Both the position numbers and the translations under genes were made by a program. A stretch of 64,000 nt of DNA. Source: Trabulsiella odontotermitis. GTDB lineage: Bacteria > Pseudomonadota > Gammaproteobacteria > Enterobacterales > Enterobacteriaceae. The stretch is taken from NCBI RefSeq assembly GCF_030053895.1, contig NZ_CP125781.1, forward strand, positions 3,782,001-3,846,000, in the 5' to 3' direction. Below the pieces are notes generated by a model. The model worked only from the letters and a program-made list of their open reading frames with translations, did no database searches and was not told where the DNA came from. Shown one piece after another: positions 48,477 to 58,872 of the stretch. Every line of letters begins with the position of its first letter. Position 1 is the first letter of the stretch.

Positions 48477-48500
48477 AGCCCGCTTAACGCGGGTTTTTTT
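48477..48500 (+). terminator. Rho-independent terminator of rpsT
   Basis: Stem CCCGC / GCGGG with a short loop, preceded by A-rich sequence and followed by seven to eight T residues. Confidence 0.9.
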
Positions 48501-48511
48501 ATGTCTGTCAT

Positions 48512-49411
48512 TCAGCGCTTCGGCAACGTAAACAGGGATTTATAGTCACGATGACAGATGCGCTGCACTGCCGGGTGCTGAATCATCCGCTCGGCAAAAA
48601 TGGCGTGATACTCTTCCATCACACTGTCCAGACGTCCCACCTCCACGATGTTTTCATCGGCATAAAGATCGCTGGCATACAGCGTTGGCGCAACAAAAAT
48701 GGCATTGTGCGCGGCGCCAAAAGCTTTCATCAGCGCGGCATCGTCGAACTCACCAAGGATCTCCACTTTTAACCCCTGGGTGTTGATCCAGTTCAACAGC
48801 TTGCGACCTAACATGGAACGACGACCCGGGATCAGCAGGCGTCGCTCTTCCAGGCACGCCGGAAACGGCTTTTTCGGTAGCGGGCTCATGCTCCAGAAAC
48901 TGACGCTGCACTCACCGATTTTTACCGAAAACAGCCCTTCCTGTTGCGTGGAGTCGATAGGGCAATCGGAGATAATCATGTCCAGTTTGTGCTGGCTGAG
49001 CTGCTCAAGCAGCAGTTCGTGTGTGGATTCAAAACAACGCAGGTGGATCTGTTCATCTTCCACCACGGCGGCATCCAGAATACCGCTCACCAGCCGTTTC
49101 GACAGCGCATCCGCAACGCCAACATCGAACAGCAGATTCGCCTCTTTGCGATAGTTGACGACATCCAGCATCTCCTGGCTGAGCGTGAACATCTTGTCCG
49201 CGTAGCGGAACACCAGTTCCCCCAGTTCGCTTGGCTCAAGCCCCCTGCCCTTACGTTTGAACAGCCGCCCCTGCAGGCGTTCTTCGAGGGCTTTGATCTG
49301 CCCGGTGATGGTTTGCGGCGTCAGGTAGAGTACTTCCGCCGCACCTACGACAGATCCCTCTTTGTAGACATGCCAGAAATAATAAAGATGGTTGTAATTG
49401 ATATGAGACAT
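48512..49411 (-). CDS. nhaR: LysR-family Na+-responsive activator NhaR
   Basis: 299 residues (E. coli 301). Activates nhaA and other genes in response to Na+. The N-terminal winged helix-turn-helix (GAAEVLYLTPQTITGQIKALEERL) is followed by an effector-binding domain. Downstream of nhaA, with a hairpin in the spacer. Confidence 0.97.
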   Translation of the reverse strand: MSHINYNHLYYFWHVYKEGSVVGAAEVLYLTPQTITGQIKALEERLQGRLFKRKGRGLEPSELGELVFRYADKMFTLSQEMLDVVNYRKEANLLFDVGVADALSKRLVSGILDAAVVEDEQIHLRCFESTHELLLEQLSQHKLDMIISDCPIDSTQQEGLFSVKIGECSVSFWSMSPLPKKPFPACLEERRLLIPGRRSMLGRKLLNWINTQGLKVEILGEFDDAALMKAFGAAHNAIFVAPTLYASDLYADENIVEVGRLDSVMEEYHAIFAERMIQHPAVQRICHRDYKSLFTLPKR

Positions 49412-49438
49412 GCTTTCACTCCCTGATAAATGTCGTAA

Positions 49439-49460
49439 AAAGAGCCCCGCAGGGCTCTTT
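49439..49460 (-). terminator. Terminator/attenuator between nhaA and nhaR
   Basis: Stem AAAGAGCCC / GGGCTCTTT with a 4-nt loop. On the minus strand it is followed by TTTTTACG, so it can end nhaA transcripts and partly uncouple nhaR. Confidence 0.8.
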
Positions 49461-49465
49461 TTTAT

Positions 49466-50641
49466 TCAGGCGGTTCTGACGTCGCCGCGCATCTGGAAGC
49501 GTAGCAGACAATAACCGACAACGGCCGAAGCAATGGAGCCAATCAAGATGCCCAGTTTCGCCCAGTTAATCAGCGCCGGATCCACGCCGCCAAACGCCAG
49601 GCTGGCGATGAAAATCGACATTGTGAAGCCGATTCCGCACAGGACGCCCACCGCCATGATTTGTCTGCAGGTGGTGCCCTCCGGCAACGACGCCCATTTT
49701 AGTTTTAGCGCCAGCCAGCAGAATAAACCAATGCCCAGCGGTTTCCCAATAAACAGGCCGGCAATAATGCCTAAAGGCAACAGCGACATCAGCCCTTCGG
49801 GCGTGACGCCGTCGAGGGAAACCCCGGCATTGGCAAAGGCGAACAACGGCAAAATCAAAAACGCGACCCACGGGTGCAGAACGTGCTCAAGTTGCTTTGC
49901 CGGTGATTTTCCTGCTTTTTCCTGTAAAGGGATCAGGAAACCAACAATCACCCCGGCGAGCGTCGCGTGAACGCCGGATTTCAGCACCGCCGTCCATAGG
50001 ATCGCCCCCACCAGAATATAAATGCCTGTCCGACGCACGCCGCTCAGGTTCAGCGCCACCAGCACTACAATTGCCGCTGCAGCAACGCCCAGCGACAACA
50101 GTGACAAATCGTTGGTATAAAACAGTGCGATAATCACAATCGCCCCGAGATCATCGATAATCGCCAGCGCCATCAGGAAGATTTTCAGTGCTGCCGGAAC
50201 GCGGCTGCCGAGCAACGCCAGCACACCCAGCGCAAAGGCGATGTCGGTCGCCGCCGGGATCGCCCAGCCTTCGCGAGCAATCGGATCCTGCGCATTAAAC
50301 GCCAGATACACCAGCGCCGGCACCACCATCCCACCCAGCGCGGCGATCACCGGGAACACCGCCTGATGGCGGCTGGCGAGCGATCCCTGCAACAGTTCAC
50401 GCTTGACCTCAAGACCAATCAGCAGGAAAAACACCGCCATCAGGGCATCGTTAATCCACAACAGCATGTTTTTATTGATTTCCAGCGCGCCCACCCGCAA
50501 CTGCACAGGGGTTTCCAGAAACGAGTGATAAATGCCGCTGGTCGCGCCAGTATTCGCCAACAGCATCGCCAGCGCGGCGGCAAGAATAAGGATGATGCCA
50601 CCGGATGCATCACTGCTAAAAAAACGGTGTAAATATTTCAT
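49466..50641 (-). CDS. nhaA: Na+/H+ antiporter NhaA
   Basis: 391 residues (E. coli 388). pH-regulated electrogenic antiporter (2 H+/1 Na+). The ion-site residues Asp163-Asp164 (ALAIIDDLGAI) and Asp133 (PAATDIAFALG) keep the E. coli numbering, and twelve spans are expected. ATG 50641 (MKYLHRFFSSDAS) matches the family; the 20-codon upstream extension is not supported. Confidence 0.98.
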   Translation of the reverse strand: MKYLHRFFSSDASGGIILILAAALAMLLANTGATSGIYHSFLETPVQLRVGALEINKNMLLWINDALMAVFFLLIGLEVKRELLQGSLASRHQAVFPVIAALGGMVVPALVYLAFNAQDPIAREGWAIPAATDIAFALGVLALLGSRVPAALKIFLMALAIIDDLGAIVIIALFYTNDLSLLSLGVAAAAIVVLVALNLSGVRRTGIYILVGAILWTAVLKSGVHATLAGVIVGFLIPLQEKAGKSPAKQLEHVLHPWVAFLILPLFAFANAGVSLDGVTPEGLMSLLPLGIIAGLFIGKPLGIGLFCWLALKLKWASLPEGTTCRQIMAVGVLCGIGFTMSIFIASLAFGGVDPALINWAKLGILIGSIASAVVGYCLLRFQMRGDVRTA

Positions 50642-50750
50642 GTCAAATCCCGATTCACTTCGATAAAACAGAATAATAGAAATGATACCCGGTCGATTCA
50701 CTCGAAAAAAGCAGCTTATTTCTGCTTAATAACTCGTAAAAAACGAAAAA

Positions 50751-50773
50751 AAAGACGCTCAATGAGCGTCTTT
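50751..50773. terminator. Terminator of the chitinase gene
   Basis: Stem AAAGACGCTC / GAGCGTCTTT with loop AAT; the minus strand then reads TTTTTTTCGTTTTTT. It lies 24 bp beyond the chitinase stop. Confidence 0.9.
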
Positions 50774-50796
50774 TGCAGGAAGGAATTTGCGAGAAG

Positions 50797-52575
50797 TTAA
50801 ATCGCCCCTAAATCCTGCCACGGCTGACCTTCACCGCAATTCAGATCAGGTTGCATGCCCTGGTTCCACCACTGAGCCTGGTAAGAATGACCGTTGTAAG
50901 TCACGATCTCACCTTCTTTACCAGCGTCAAAACCATAATAGATTTTCTCAGCATCCCAGGTCCCGCCGACAGATACCGGGGTATCGTCTTCTTCTGGTTC
51001 GTCGTCAACCGGTTCGTCATCTACTGGTTCAACATCAATCGGATCTTCATCCGGCACAACCGGTTCGTCAGTGGATGAATCCTCTTCGCCAGTGGTATTA
51101 ATGCCTTTGAAGTAGAACGGCTCCATATCCACGACTTCATTTTCCATTTCATAACCCAGACCTTCACGTGCCGCATTCAGCAGTACACCGTTGTCCTGAT
51201 CAATAGTCCAGGTAAACAGACCGCCCAGATTATGGCGAGCCGCATATTCACCTTTCAGTTTCACAGAACGTGGGGTGTCGAGAGACATAAAGACGCCACT
51301 GTTTGGGTTGAACAGGAAATCAGCATTTGCCACGTCATCGGTATAGACGTTGAAGCCATTACGACCTTTCTGGTTTTCCAGATCCAGATAGTTATAGATG
51401 GTGTCATACCATTCGGTGCAACCCGATTCAAAGGTCCCGGTCGTGGTACCCTGCCCCGGGTTGTACGTCCCTTTCAGCGGAGAGAAAGAGCTGATCTCTG
51501 CGTTGCGGGCGTTACGGGTATAACCGGCATAACCGATATTGATACGATCTGACGGGAAACCTTCGGCGATCAGGTAATCAACCACCGCTTCAACACTCCA
51601 GCTGCCTTCATTCAGCGGCGTCAGGTTGGTGTGGTGAGTCAGTTCTGCCGCCCACGGCGTACCAAAGAAGTCATAGGTCATGACGTTGATGCCATACAGA
51701 CCGGCATCCAGCAACGCTTTCACATTGGAGTAGCCCAGCACATCAACCACGGCGGAGCTGGCGATAGACACTTTCACATCGCTGCGACCAGCTGCATTCA
51801 GCTGCGTTTTCAGCTCCTTGATAAGCATCGCGTAGTTCGCGCCATCTTCCGGACCATGCGGGTTGCCGTTACCAGCGTTGTTCGGATATTCCCAGTCAAT
51901 ATCCACTTCGCTGAACATCGGGAACTGTTTGAACAGTTTCACGACGCCCGCAGCAAACACTTTACGGGAAGCGTCGGTTTTCGCCATTTCGTGGAAACCG
52001 TTACTCATGGTCCAGCCACCGATACTCATGGAGAGCGCCAGTTCATGGCCCATGGTTTTGGCTTTCGCCTGCAGATCGCGCAGACCGCCCAGCAGACCAT
52101 GCGTGGTAGATTCAGTAACTGTTTTCGGATCGACATCCCAGCCGCTGGTTTCCAGGTTGCAGTTGACATAAGACTGGAAATCACCCCACGGGTCGAGGAA
52201 AGTCGGCTCATTCGTGACTTTGCCGGTCTGAGAAGCGGCGTTATTGATGGTGGACTGCTTTTCGCCCTGATCGCCAACGATGCCCAGGAAACCAAAAATG
52301 ATTTTGTCGTAAGCGGTAGGCGCAACATTCGCCAGGTCATATCCACGACCGCGGCTTTCCGGCGTATCCTGGCCCTGCAGACGACCGTCATACTGAGACC
52401 AGTCGGTGTAGTAACCAAATACTTTCGGCTTATTGGCTTTCTTATAACGGTTATATACCGGCGTCGCGACGCGAGCCGAAGTATAGCTATATTTTTCAGT
52501 TTCAGTCGCAGGTTTAAAACCATCTACGGCATTACTTTGCTCAGTACGGCTGTCGCCCTTAATTAATTTAGACAT
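50797..52575 (-). CDS. GH18 chitinase with C-terminal chitin-binding domain
   Basis: 592 residues. The glycoside hydrolase family 18 catalytic domain (about residues 50-490) has the active-site motif SEVDIDWEYP with catalytic Glu229; the first Asp of the usual DxxDxDxE is Ser222. SIGGWTMS (residues 184-191) is the conserved substrate strand. An acidic linker (about 492-536, repeated DEPVDDEP units) leads to a CBM5/12-like domain (537-592; Trp-Trp in QAQWWNQGM). No N-terminal signal peptide is visible (MSKLIKGDSRTEQSN). It resembles the Salmonella chitinase next to dnaJ. The nearest regulator candidate is the divergent CadC-like gene. Secretion route unknown. Confidence 0.93.
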   Translation of the reverse strand: MSKLIKGDSRTEQSNAVDGFKPATETEKYSYTSARVATPVYNRYKKANKPKVFGYYTDWSQYDGRLQGQDTPESRGRGYDLANVAPTAYDKIIFGFLGIVGDQGEKQSTINNAASQTGKVTNEPTFLDPWGDFQSYVNCNLETSGWDVDPKTVTESTTHGLLGGLRDLQAKAKTMGHELALSMSIGGWTMSNGFHEMAKTDASRKVFAAGVVKLFKQFPMFSEVDIDWEYPNNAGNGNPHGPEDGANYAMLIKELKTQLNAAGRSDVKVSIASSAVVDVLGYSNVKALLDAGLYGINVMTYDFFGTPWAAELTHHTNLTPLNEGSWSVEAVVDYLIAEGFPSDRINIGYAGYTRNARNAEISSFSPLKGTYNPGQGTTTGTFESGCTEWYDTIYNYLDLENQKGRNGFNVYTDDVANADFLFNPNSGVFMSLDTPRSVKLKGEYAARHNLGGLFTWTIDQDNGVLLNAAREGLGYEMENEVVDMEPFYFKGINTTGEEDSSTDEPVVPDEDPIDVEPVDDEPVDDEPEEDDTPVSVGGTWDAEKIYYGFDAGKEGEIVTYNGHSYQAQWWNQGMQPDLNCGEGQPWQDLGAI

Positions 52576-52929
52576 TCTGATTACCTCGTGAATTTTCGTT
52601 TAAAATGCACAGCGATGTGCTGTGGACATACCCTCCCACGATTGCAGAAAATAAGGTAATCACGAATAACAACAATAAAACACGGACAGGCAGGATGATA
52701 AAATCAATTTACATCATTGGAATGACACCTCTAAATAATAATAGCCACCGCGTATACCCCCTTCAACTTAAAGCAAATAAAATCCTTTAATATCAATGAT
52801 ATATAATGTTATTTATATATTATATATCTCTCTATTTCCAAAAATGGACAATGTCGCCCATGAAAGAGTAAGAGTTATTCATTAGCTGTGCCAATATTTA
52901 ACACGTCACTTATTGATTAAGGTATCGCT
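52576..52929. promoter_or_regulatory. AT-rich divergent spacer between chitinase and membrane regulator
   Basis: 354 bp, markedly AT-rich (for example ATATATAATGTTATTTATATATTA around 52800). It presumably holds both divergent promoters. A 61-codon frame at 52605-52790 has no coding character. No holin, endolysin or spanin gene is present. Confidence 0.6.
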
Positions 52930-53388
52930 ATGAGCCGCTATATACTCAACGAGAATTTTATTTTTAGCGAAGAAAGTTTAGAAATAGAAAACCGGGACAA
53001 CGCCAGAAAAATAAAAATGACGCCAATGCGCGCACGTTGCCTGAGCTTACTGATTGAAAAACGTGCAGAAAAAGTGATTGATAAAGGAACTATCACCGCT
53101 GAACTGTGGGGAGTGCGTGGTCAGTTTGTCAGTGATGCTAATCTGACTCAACTGTTATATCTGCTGCGCAAAGATCTGCGTGATGTGGGCATCAATGATT
53201 TTATTATTACGGTTCCGCGCATTGGCCTGCGGGTGAATCAGGAGACGCGCATCACTGCGGTTGCAGCGCCACTGTATCTGACGAAAGAGAAGAAAATCAA
53301 ACCAGAGACAGTGCTTATTTCCACGTTGCTTTGTCTTCTTTCACTGCTGGCAACAGTGGGGTTATTTCAGGCTATCTCAGCGAGTTAA
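52930..53388 (+). CDS. CadC/ToxR-like membrane-anchored winged-helix regulator
   Basis: 152 residues. Residues 1-115 form an OmpR/CadC-type winged-helix DNA-binding domain (LTQLLYLLRKDLRDVGIND, then ITVPRIGLRVN). One hydrophobic segment follows (TVLISTLLCLLSLLATVGLF, about 128-147), with only about five residues beyond. The periplasmic sensor typical of CadC and ToxR is therefore missing. Divergent from the chitinase, which it may control; a similar regulator is associated with the Salmonella chitinase locus. The partner or signal is unknown. Confidence 0.88.
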   Translation: MSRYILNENFIFSEESLEIENRDNARKIKMTPMRARCLSLLIEKRAEKVIDKGTITAELWGVRGQFVSDANLTQLLYLLRKDLRDVGINDFIITVPRIGLRVNQETRITAVAAPLYLTKEKKIKPETVLISTLLCLLSLLATVGLFQAISAS

Positions 53389-53398
53389 TAAACAAAAA

Positions 53399-53424
53399 AC
53401 CCGAAAGGATCGCACCTTTCGGGT
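53399..53424. terminator. Bidirectional terminator between the regulator and dnaJ
   Basis: Perfect 10-bp stem ACCCGAAAGG / CCTTTCGGGT with loop ATCGCA, flanked by an A run on the left and a T run on the right, between convergent stops. Confidence 0.9.
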
Positions 53425-53445
53425 TTTATTCACCATGCTCTGCGC

Positions 53446-54588
53446 TTAGCGCGTCAAATCATCGAAGAATTTTTTTACGCCGTCGAAGAAGCTTTTGGAG
53501 CGCGGGCTGTTTTTCTCACCCGTCGGGCCGCCAAAACTTTCCTGCAGATCTTTCAGCAACTGTTTTTGCTTCTCGTTAAGACCGACCGGGGTTTCCACCA
53601 CCACACGACACAGCAGATCGCCCTGGGCGCCGCCGCGGACGGATTTTACACCTTTACCGCGCATGCGGAACAGTTTGCCGGTCTGCGTTTCATGCGGCAC
53701 TTTCAGCATCACGCGACCATCCAGCGTCGGCACTTCGATTTCCCCTCCGAGGGCAGCCATGGCGAAGTTAATCGGCACTTCGCAGTACAGATTATTACCT
53801 TCGCGCTCGAAAATCGGGTGCTGTTTTACCTGTACCTGAACGTACAAATCGCCTGCTGGTGCGCCATGCTCACCAGCTTCGCCCTCACCTGCCAGGCGGA
53901 TACGATCGCCAGTATCCACGCCTGCCGGGATTTTCACCGACAGCGTTTTGGATTTCTCAACGCGACCATGACCGTGGCACTTGGTGCACGGATCTTTAAT
54001 TAGCGTACCGCGGCCCTGACAGTGCGGACAGGTCTGCTGCACCGCAAAGAAGCCCTGGCGCATTTGTACCTGGCCGGAACCATGACAGGTCGGACAGGTC
54101 TGCGGTTGGGTGCCGGGTTTCGCGCCATTGCCGTGGCAGACGTCGCACTCTTCCAGCGTCGGGATACGGATCTCTTTCGTGACGCCGCGCACCGCTTCTT
54201 CCAGCGTCAGCTCCATGTTGTAGCGTAAATCCGCCCCGCGTGCGGCGCGCTGACGACCACGACCGCCGCCAAAAATGTCGCCAAACACGTCGCCGAAGAT
54301 GTCACTGAAATCAGCGCCACCGCCAAAGCCGCCGCCGAATCCGCCACCACCCATACCGCCCTGTTCGAATGCGGCATGGCCGTACTGATCATACGCAGCG
54401 CGTTTCTGATCGTCGGTCAGGATCTCGTAAGCTTCCTTGATCTCTTTAAATTTGGCTTCAGCGTCTTTATCACCCTGGTTACGGTCCGGGTGAAATTTCA
54501 TGGCAAGGCGTTTGTACGCCTTTTTGATTTCACGCTCTTCCGCGGTTTTGGAAACGCCTAAAACCTCGTAGTAGTCTCTTTTAGCCAT
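53446..54588 (-). CDS. dnaJ: Chaperone DnaJ (Hsp40)
   Basis: 380 residues (E. coli 376). The J domain has HPD at residues 33-35, followed by a Gly/Phe-rich linker longer than average (GGGGFGGGFGGGADF), a zinc domain with four CxxCxGxG repeats (CDVCHGNG, CPTCHGSG, CPHCQGRG, CTKCHGHG) and the C-terminal substrate domains. Downstream of dnaK. Confidence 0.98.
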   Translation of the reverse strand: MAKRDYYEVLGVSKTAEEREIKKAYKRLAMKFHPDRNQGDKDAEAKFKEIKEAYEILTDDQKRAAYDQYGHAAFEQGGMGGGGFGGGFGGGADFSDIFGDVFGDIFGGGRGRQRAARGADLRYNMELTLEEAVRGVTKEIRIPTLEECDVCHGNGAKPGTQPQTCPTCHGSGQVQMRQGFFAVQQTCPHCQGRGTLIKDPCTKCHGHGRVEKSKTLSVKIPAGVDTGDRIRLAGEGEAGEHGAPAGDLYVQVQVKQHPIFEREGNNLYCEVPINFAMAALGGEIEVPTLDGRVMLKVPHETQTGKLFRMRGKGVKSVRGGAQGDLLCRVVVETPVGLNEKQKQLLKDLQESFGGPTGEKNSPRSKSFFDGVKKFFDDLTR

Positions 54589-54614
54589 CTCTTTTCATTG
54601 CCCTTAACATGCGA

Positions 54615-54647
54615 GCACGGGCGGAGAGGAAACCTCTTCGCCCGTGC
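54615..54647 (-). repeat. Long hairpin in the dnaK-dnaJ spacer
   Basis: Arms of 15 bp (GCACGGGCGGAGAGG and CCTCTTCGCCCGTGC, one G-U pair) with a 3-nt loop, between the dnaK stop and the dnaJ start. No T tract follows. It could tune the DnaK:DnaJ ratio by protecting or processing the mRNA. Confidence 0.6.
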
Positions 54648-54672
54648 CAGTCTTTACCCGTTCAAAGGGCGA

Positions 54673-56589
<1,917 letters not shown>

Positions 56590-56709
56590 CTAAACGTCTC
56601 CACTAAAAATTCGTCAACATGTGGTTGTGAACCTGTAATAAGGGCGAAACGTGCGGTTTCAAGCTCCCTGAATCGTTTTTTTTCAGGTTCACCACTGCGG
56701 TTGACTACT

Positions 56710-56740
56710 AGATGGGGTCGCATCGCCGGGCATCAAGGGG
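56710..56740 (-). promoter_or_regulatory. Sigma-32 heat-shock promoter of dnaKJ
   Basis: On the minus strand: CCCCTTGATG (-35, 56731-56740), 11 bp, then GACCCCATCT (-10, 56710-56719). This matches the E. coli dnaK P1 heat-shock promoter in sequence and layout, about 120 bp before the dnaK start. Confidence 0.85.
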
Positions 56741-56879
56741 TCAGGCAAAAATATTTTCATTACCCGCAGTGAGATCATGGACACACTTTGTGGGCCTGAT
56801 TATGATGCCGCGCCCCGCAACCAGAGGAATCGCGCGGGGTATCGATATTTCACCATTTTATGATGATTTTTGAGGAATT

Positions 56880-57446
56880 ATGGGCAACACAACGTTGGCT
56901 AATCCGGCTCCGCTGGGTCTGATGGGTTTCGGCATGACTACGGTTCTGCTGAACCTGCACAACATCGGGCTTTTCCCGCTTGATGGCATTATCCTGGCAA
57001 TGGGCATCTTTTACGGCGGTATCGCGCAAATCTTCGCGGGACTGCTGGAGTATAAAAAAGGCAATACCTTTGGCTTAACGGCGTTCACTTCTTATGGTTC
57101 GTTCTGGCTGACGCTGGTCGCGATCCTGTTGATGCCGAAAATGGGCCTGACTGATGCAGCAAACTCACATTTCCTCGGCGTTTACCTGGGGCTGTGGGGC
57201 GTGTTCACGCTGTTTATGTTCTTTGGAACGCTGACCGGCGCGCGAATGCTGCAGTTCGTTTTCCTGAGCCTGACGGTGCTGTTTGCATTGCTGGCGATAG
57301 GTCATCTGGCGGATAACGAGAGCATTGTGCATGTTGCCGGTTGGGTGGGCATCGTCTGTGGGGCGAGCGCGATTTATCTGGCGATGGGTGAAGTGTTGAA
57401 CGCGCAGTACGGCCGCACCGTACTGCCGATTGGTGAGAAACACTAA
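56880..57446 (+). CDS. satP: Succinate/acetate:proton symporter SatP (YaaH)
   Basis: 188 residues, the E. coli length. Six-span AceTr-family channel-like transporter; signature NPAPLGLMGFGMTT and the GGIAQIFAGLLEYKKGNTFG motif are present. It lies directly next to dnaK; the E. coli yaaI and yaaW genes normally found there are absent. Its stop abuts that of the convergent MFS gene. Confidence 0.97.
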   Translation: MGNTTLANPAPLGLMGFGMTTVLLNLHNIGLFPLDGIILAMGIFYGGIAQIFAGLLEYKKGNTFGLTAFTSYGSFWLTLVAILLMPKMGLTDAANSHFLGVYLGLWGVFTLFMFFGTLTGARMLQFVFLSLTVLFALLAIGHLADNESIVHVAGWVGIVCGASAIYLAMGEVLNAQYGRTVLPIGEKH

Positions 57447-58760
57447 TTAGCCGTTTGTGCCCGGCGGCGCCTCGCTTGCCGGGCCTGGCAGACGGTAACT
57501 ATCCCGTCGCAGCCAGAATCCAATTCCCATTCCCATGAGCGACAACGCCAGCACATACCACGCAGGCGCCAGCGGCGACACAACCATCAGCATGGTGACC
57601 GCAATCGGCGTCAGACCGCCAAAAATCGCATAAGATACGTTGTAGGAAAACGAGATGCCGGTGAAACGCACTTCCGCCGGGAACGACCGCACCATCACAT
57701 AAGGCACCGACCCCACCACGCCAACGCACAGCCCCACGAGACCATACAGCGGCATCAGCAATTCAGGATGCGTACCAACCCCGTGATAAAACGCCCAGCT
57801 CGCGCCTGTCAGGAATAATGACCCGATGATAAGCGTAAGCCCCGAGCCGAAGCGATCCGCCGCGAAGCCCGCGATCAGACAACCGAAACAGAGCATAATG
57901 GTGGCGATACTGTTGGCCTGCAGCGTTAACGCCGGGGCAAAACCGTACTGTTTCTGCAGCCAGACCGGTGACATCAAAATTACCACCACAATTCCAGCGG
58001 ACAACAGCCAGGTGAGCAGCATGGAGATCACTACCGCCTGCCGGTGTTTCGTCACCACCGTTTTCACTGGCATCTCTTCCGCCAGCGCTTGACGTTCCTG
58101 CAGCTCGATAAAAATGGGAGTTTCCTGCAACCAGCGGCGCAGATACATCGCCACCAGGCCAAATGCACCGCCAAGCAGGAAAGGAATACGCCAGCCGCCG
58201 TCATGTATGGCCTGCTGGGTCATCGAAGTATTAATCAGCGTCGCCACCACCGAACCAAGCAGGATCCCCACAGTCAGCCCGGCGGTCAGCGTGCCGCAGG
58301 CAATGCCAATGCGGCGCGTCGGTACATGTTCAGCCACAAACACCCACGCGCCAGGCACTTCGCCGCCGATAGCCGCGCCCTGCAGAATACGCATCAGCAG
58401 CAGTAATAACGGTGCGACAAGCCCTACCGTGGCATAGGTTGGCAGCAGGCCGATCGCCAGCGTCGGGATCGCCATCAGCAGGATGCTGAGCGTGAACATC
58501 TTCTTGCGCCCGACCAGATCGCCGAAATGCGCCATAATGATGCCGCCCAGCGGACGGGCCAGATAACCAGCGGCAAAAATGCCGAAGGTTTGCACCTGAC
58601 GCAGCCACTCAGGGATATCCGCCGGGAAGAACAGTTCACCGATAACCGCAGCGAAGAAGACGAAAATAATGAAGTCATAAAACTCCAGCGCACCGCCGAG
58701 GGCGGCCAGCGTCAGGGTTTTATAATCCTGTCGATTCAGAGGGCGTGCGTGCAGTGTCAT
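57447..58760 (-). CDS. MFS metabolite:H+ symporter family transporter
   Basis: 437 residues, 12 spans. Family features: ALGGALEFYDFIIF at the N-terminus, GDLVGRKKMF (loop 2-3), LQGAAIGGEVPGAW (TM4) and AADRFG (loop 8-9). Resembles the KgtP/ShiA/YhjE group; substrate unknown. The last dozen or so codons coincide with a REP element, so the natural C-terminus may have been altered. Not in this position in E. coli K-12. Confidence 0.9.
   Translation of the reverse strand: MTLHARPLNRQDYKTLTLAALGGALEFYDFIIFVFFAAVIGELFFPADIPEWLRQVQTFGIFAAGYLARPLGGIIMAHFGDLVGRKKMFTLSILLMAIPTLAIGLLPTYATVGLVAPLLLLLMRILQGAAIGGEVPGAWVFVAEHVPTRRIGIACGTLTAGLTVGILLGSVVATLINTSMTQQAIHDGGWRIPFLLGGAFGLVAMYLRRWLQETPIFIELQERQALAEEMPVKTVVTKHRQAVVISMLLTWLLSAGIVVVILMSPVWLQKQYGFAPALTLQANSIATIMLCFGCLIAGFAADRFGSGLTLIIGSLFLTGASWAFYHGVGTHPELLMPLYGLVGLCVGVVGSVPYVMVRSFPAEVRFTGISFSYNVSYAIFGGLTPIAVTMLMVVSPLAPAWYVLALSLMGMGIGFWLRRDSYRLPGPASEAPPGTNG
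57459..57488. repeat. REP element overlapping the 3' end of the MFS gene
   Basis: GCCCGGCGGCGC...GCTTGCCGGGCC forms the REP palindrome between satP and the MFS gene, and is translated as part of the MFS C-terminus (LPGPASEAPPG). Confidence 0.8.
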
Positions 58761-58872
58761 AGCGGACCGTTTGTTCAGCCAGAGTTACCGGTAGTGTAAA
58801 TAAAATGTGAATATACCGTAACATCGTTAATGCGCTATGACATGCACAGGTTATGTCACAAAAAATCAGTAT

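Noticed and set aside
52605..52790. 61-codon frame between chitinase and regulator, considered as a holin
   Set aside because: No hydrophobic spans typical of a holin and no ribosome-binding site; the region is simple AT-rich promoter DNA.
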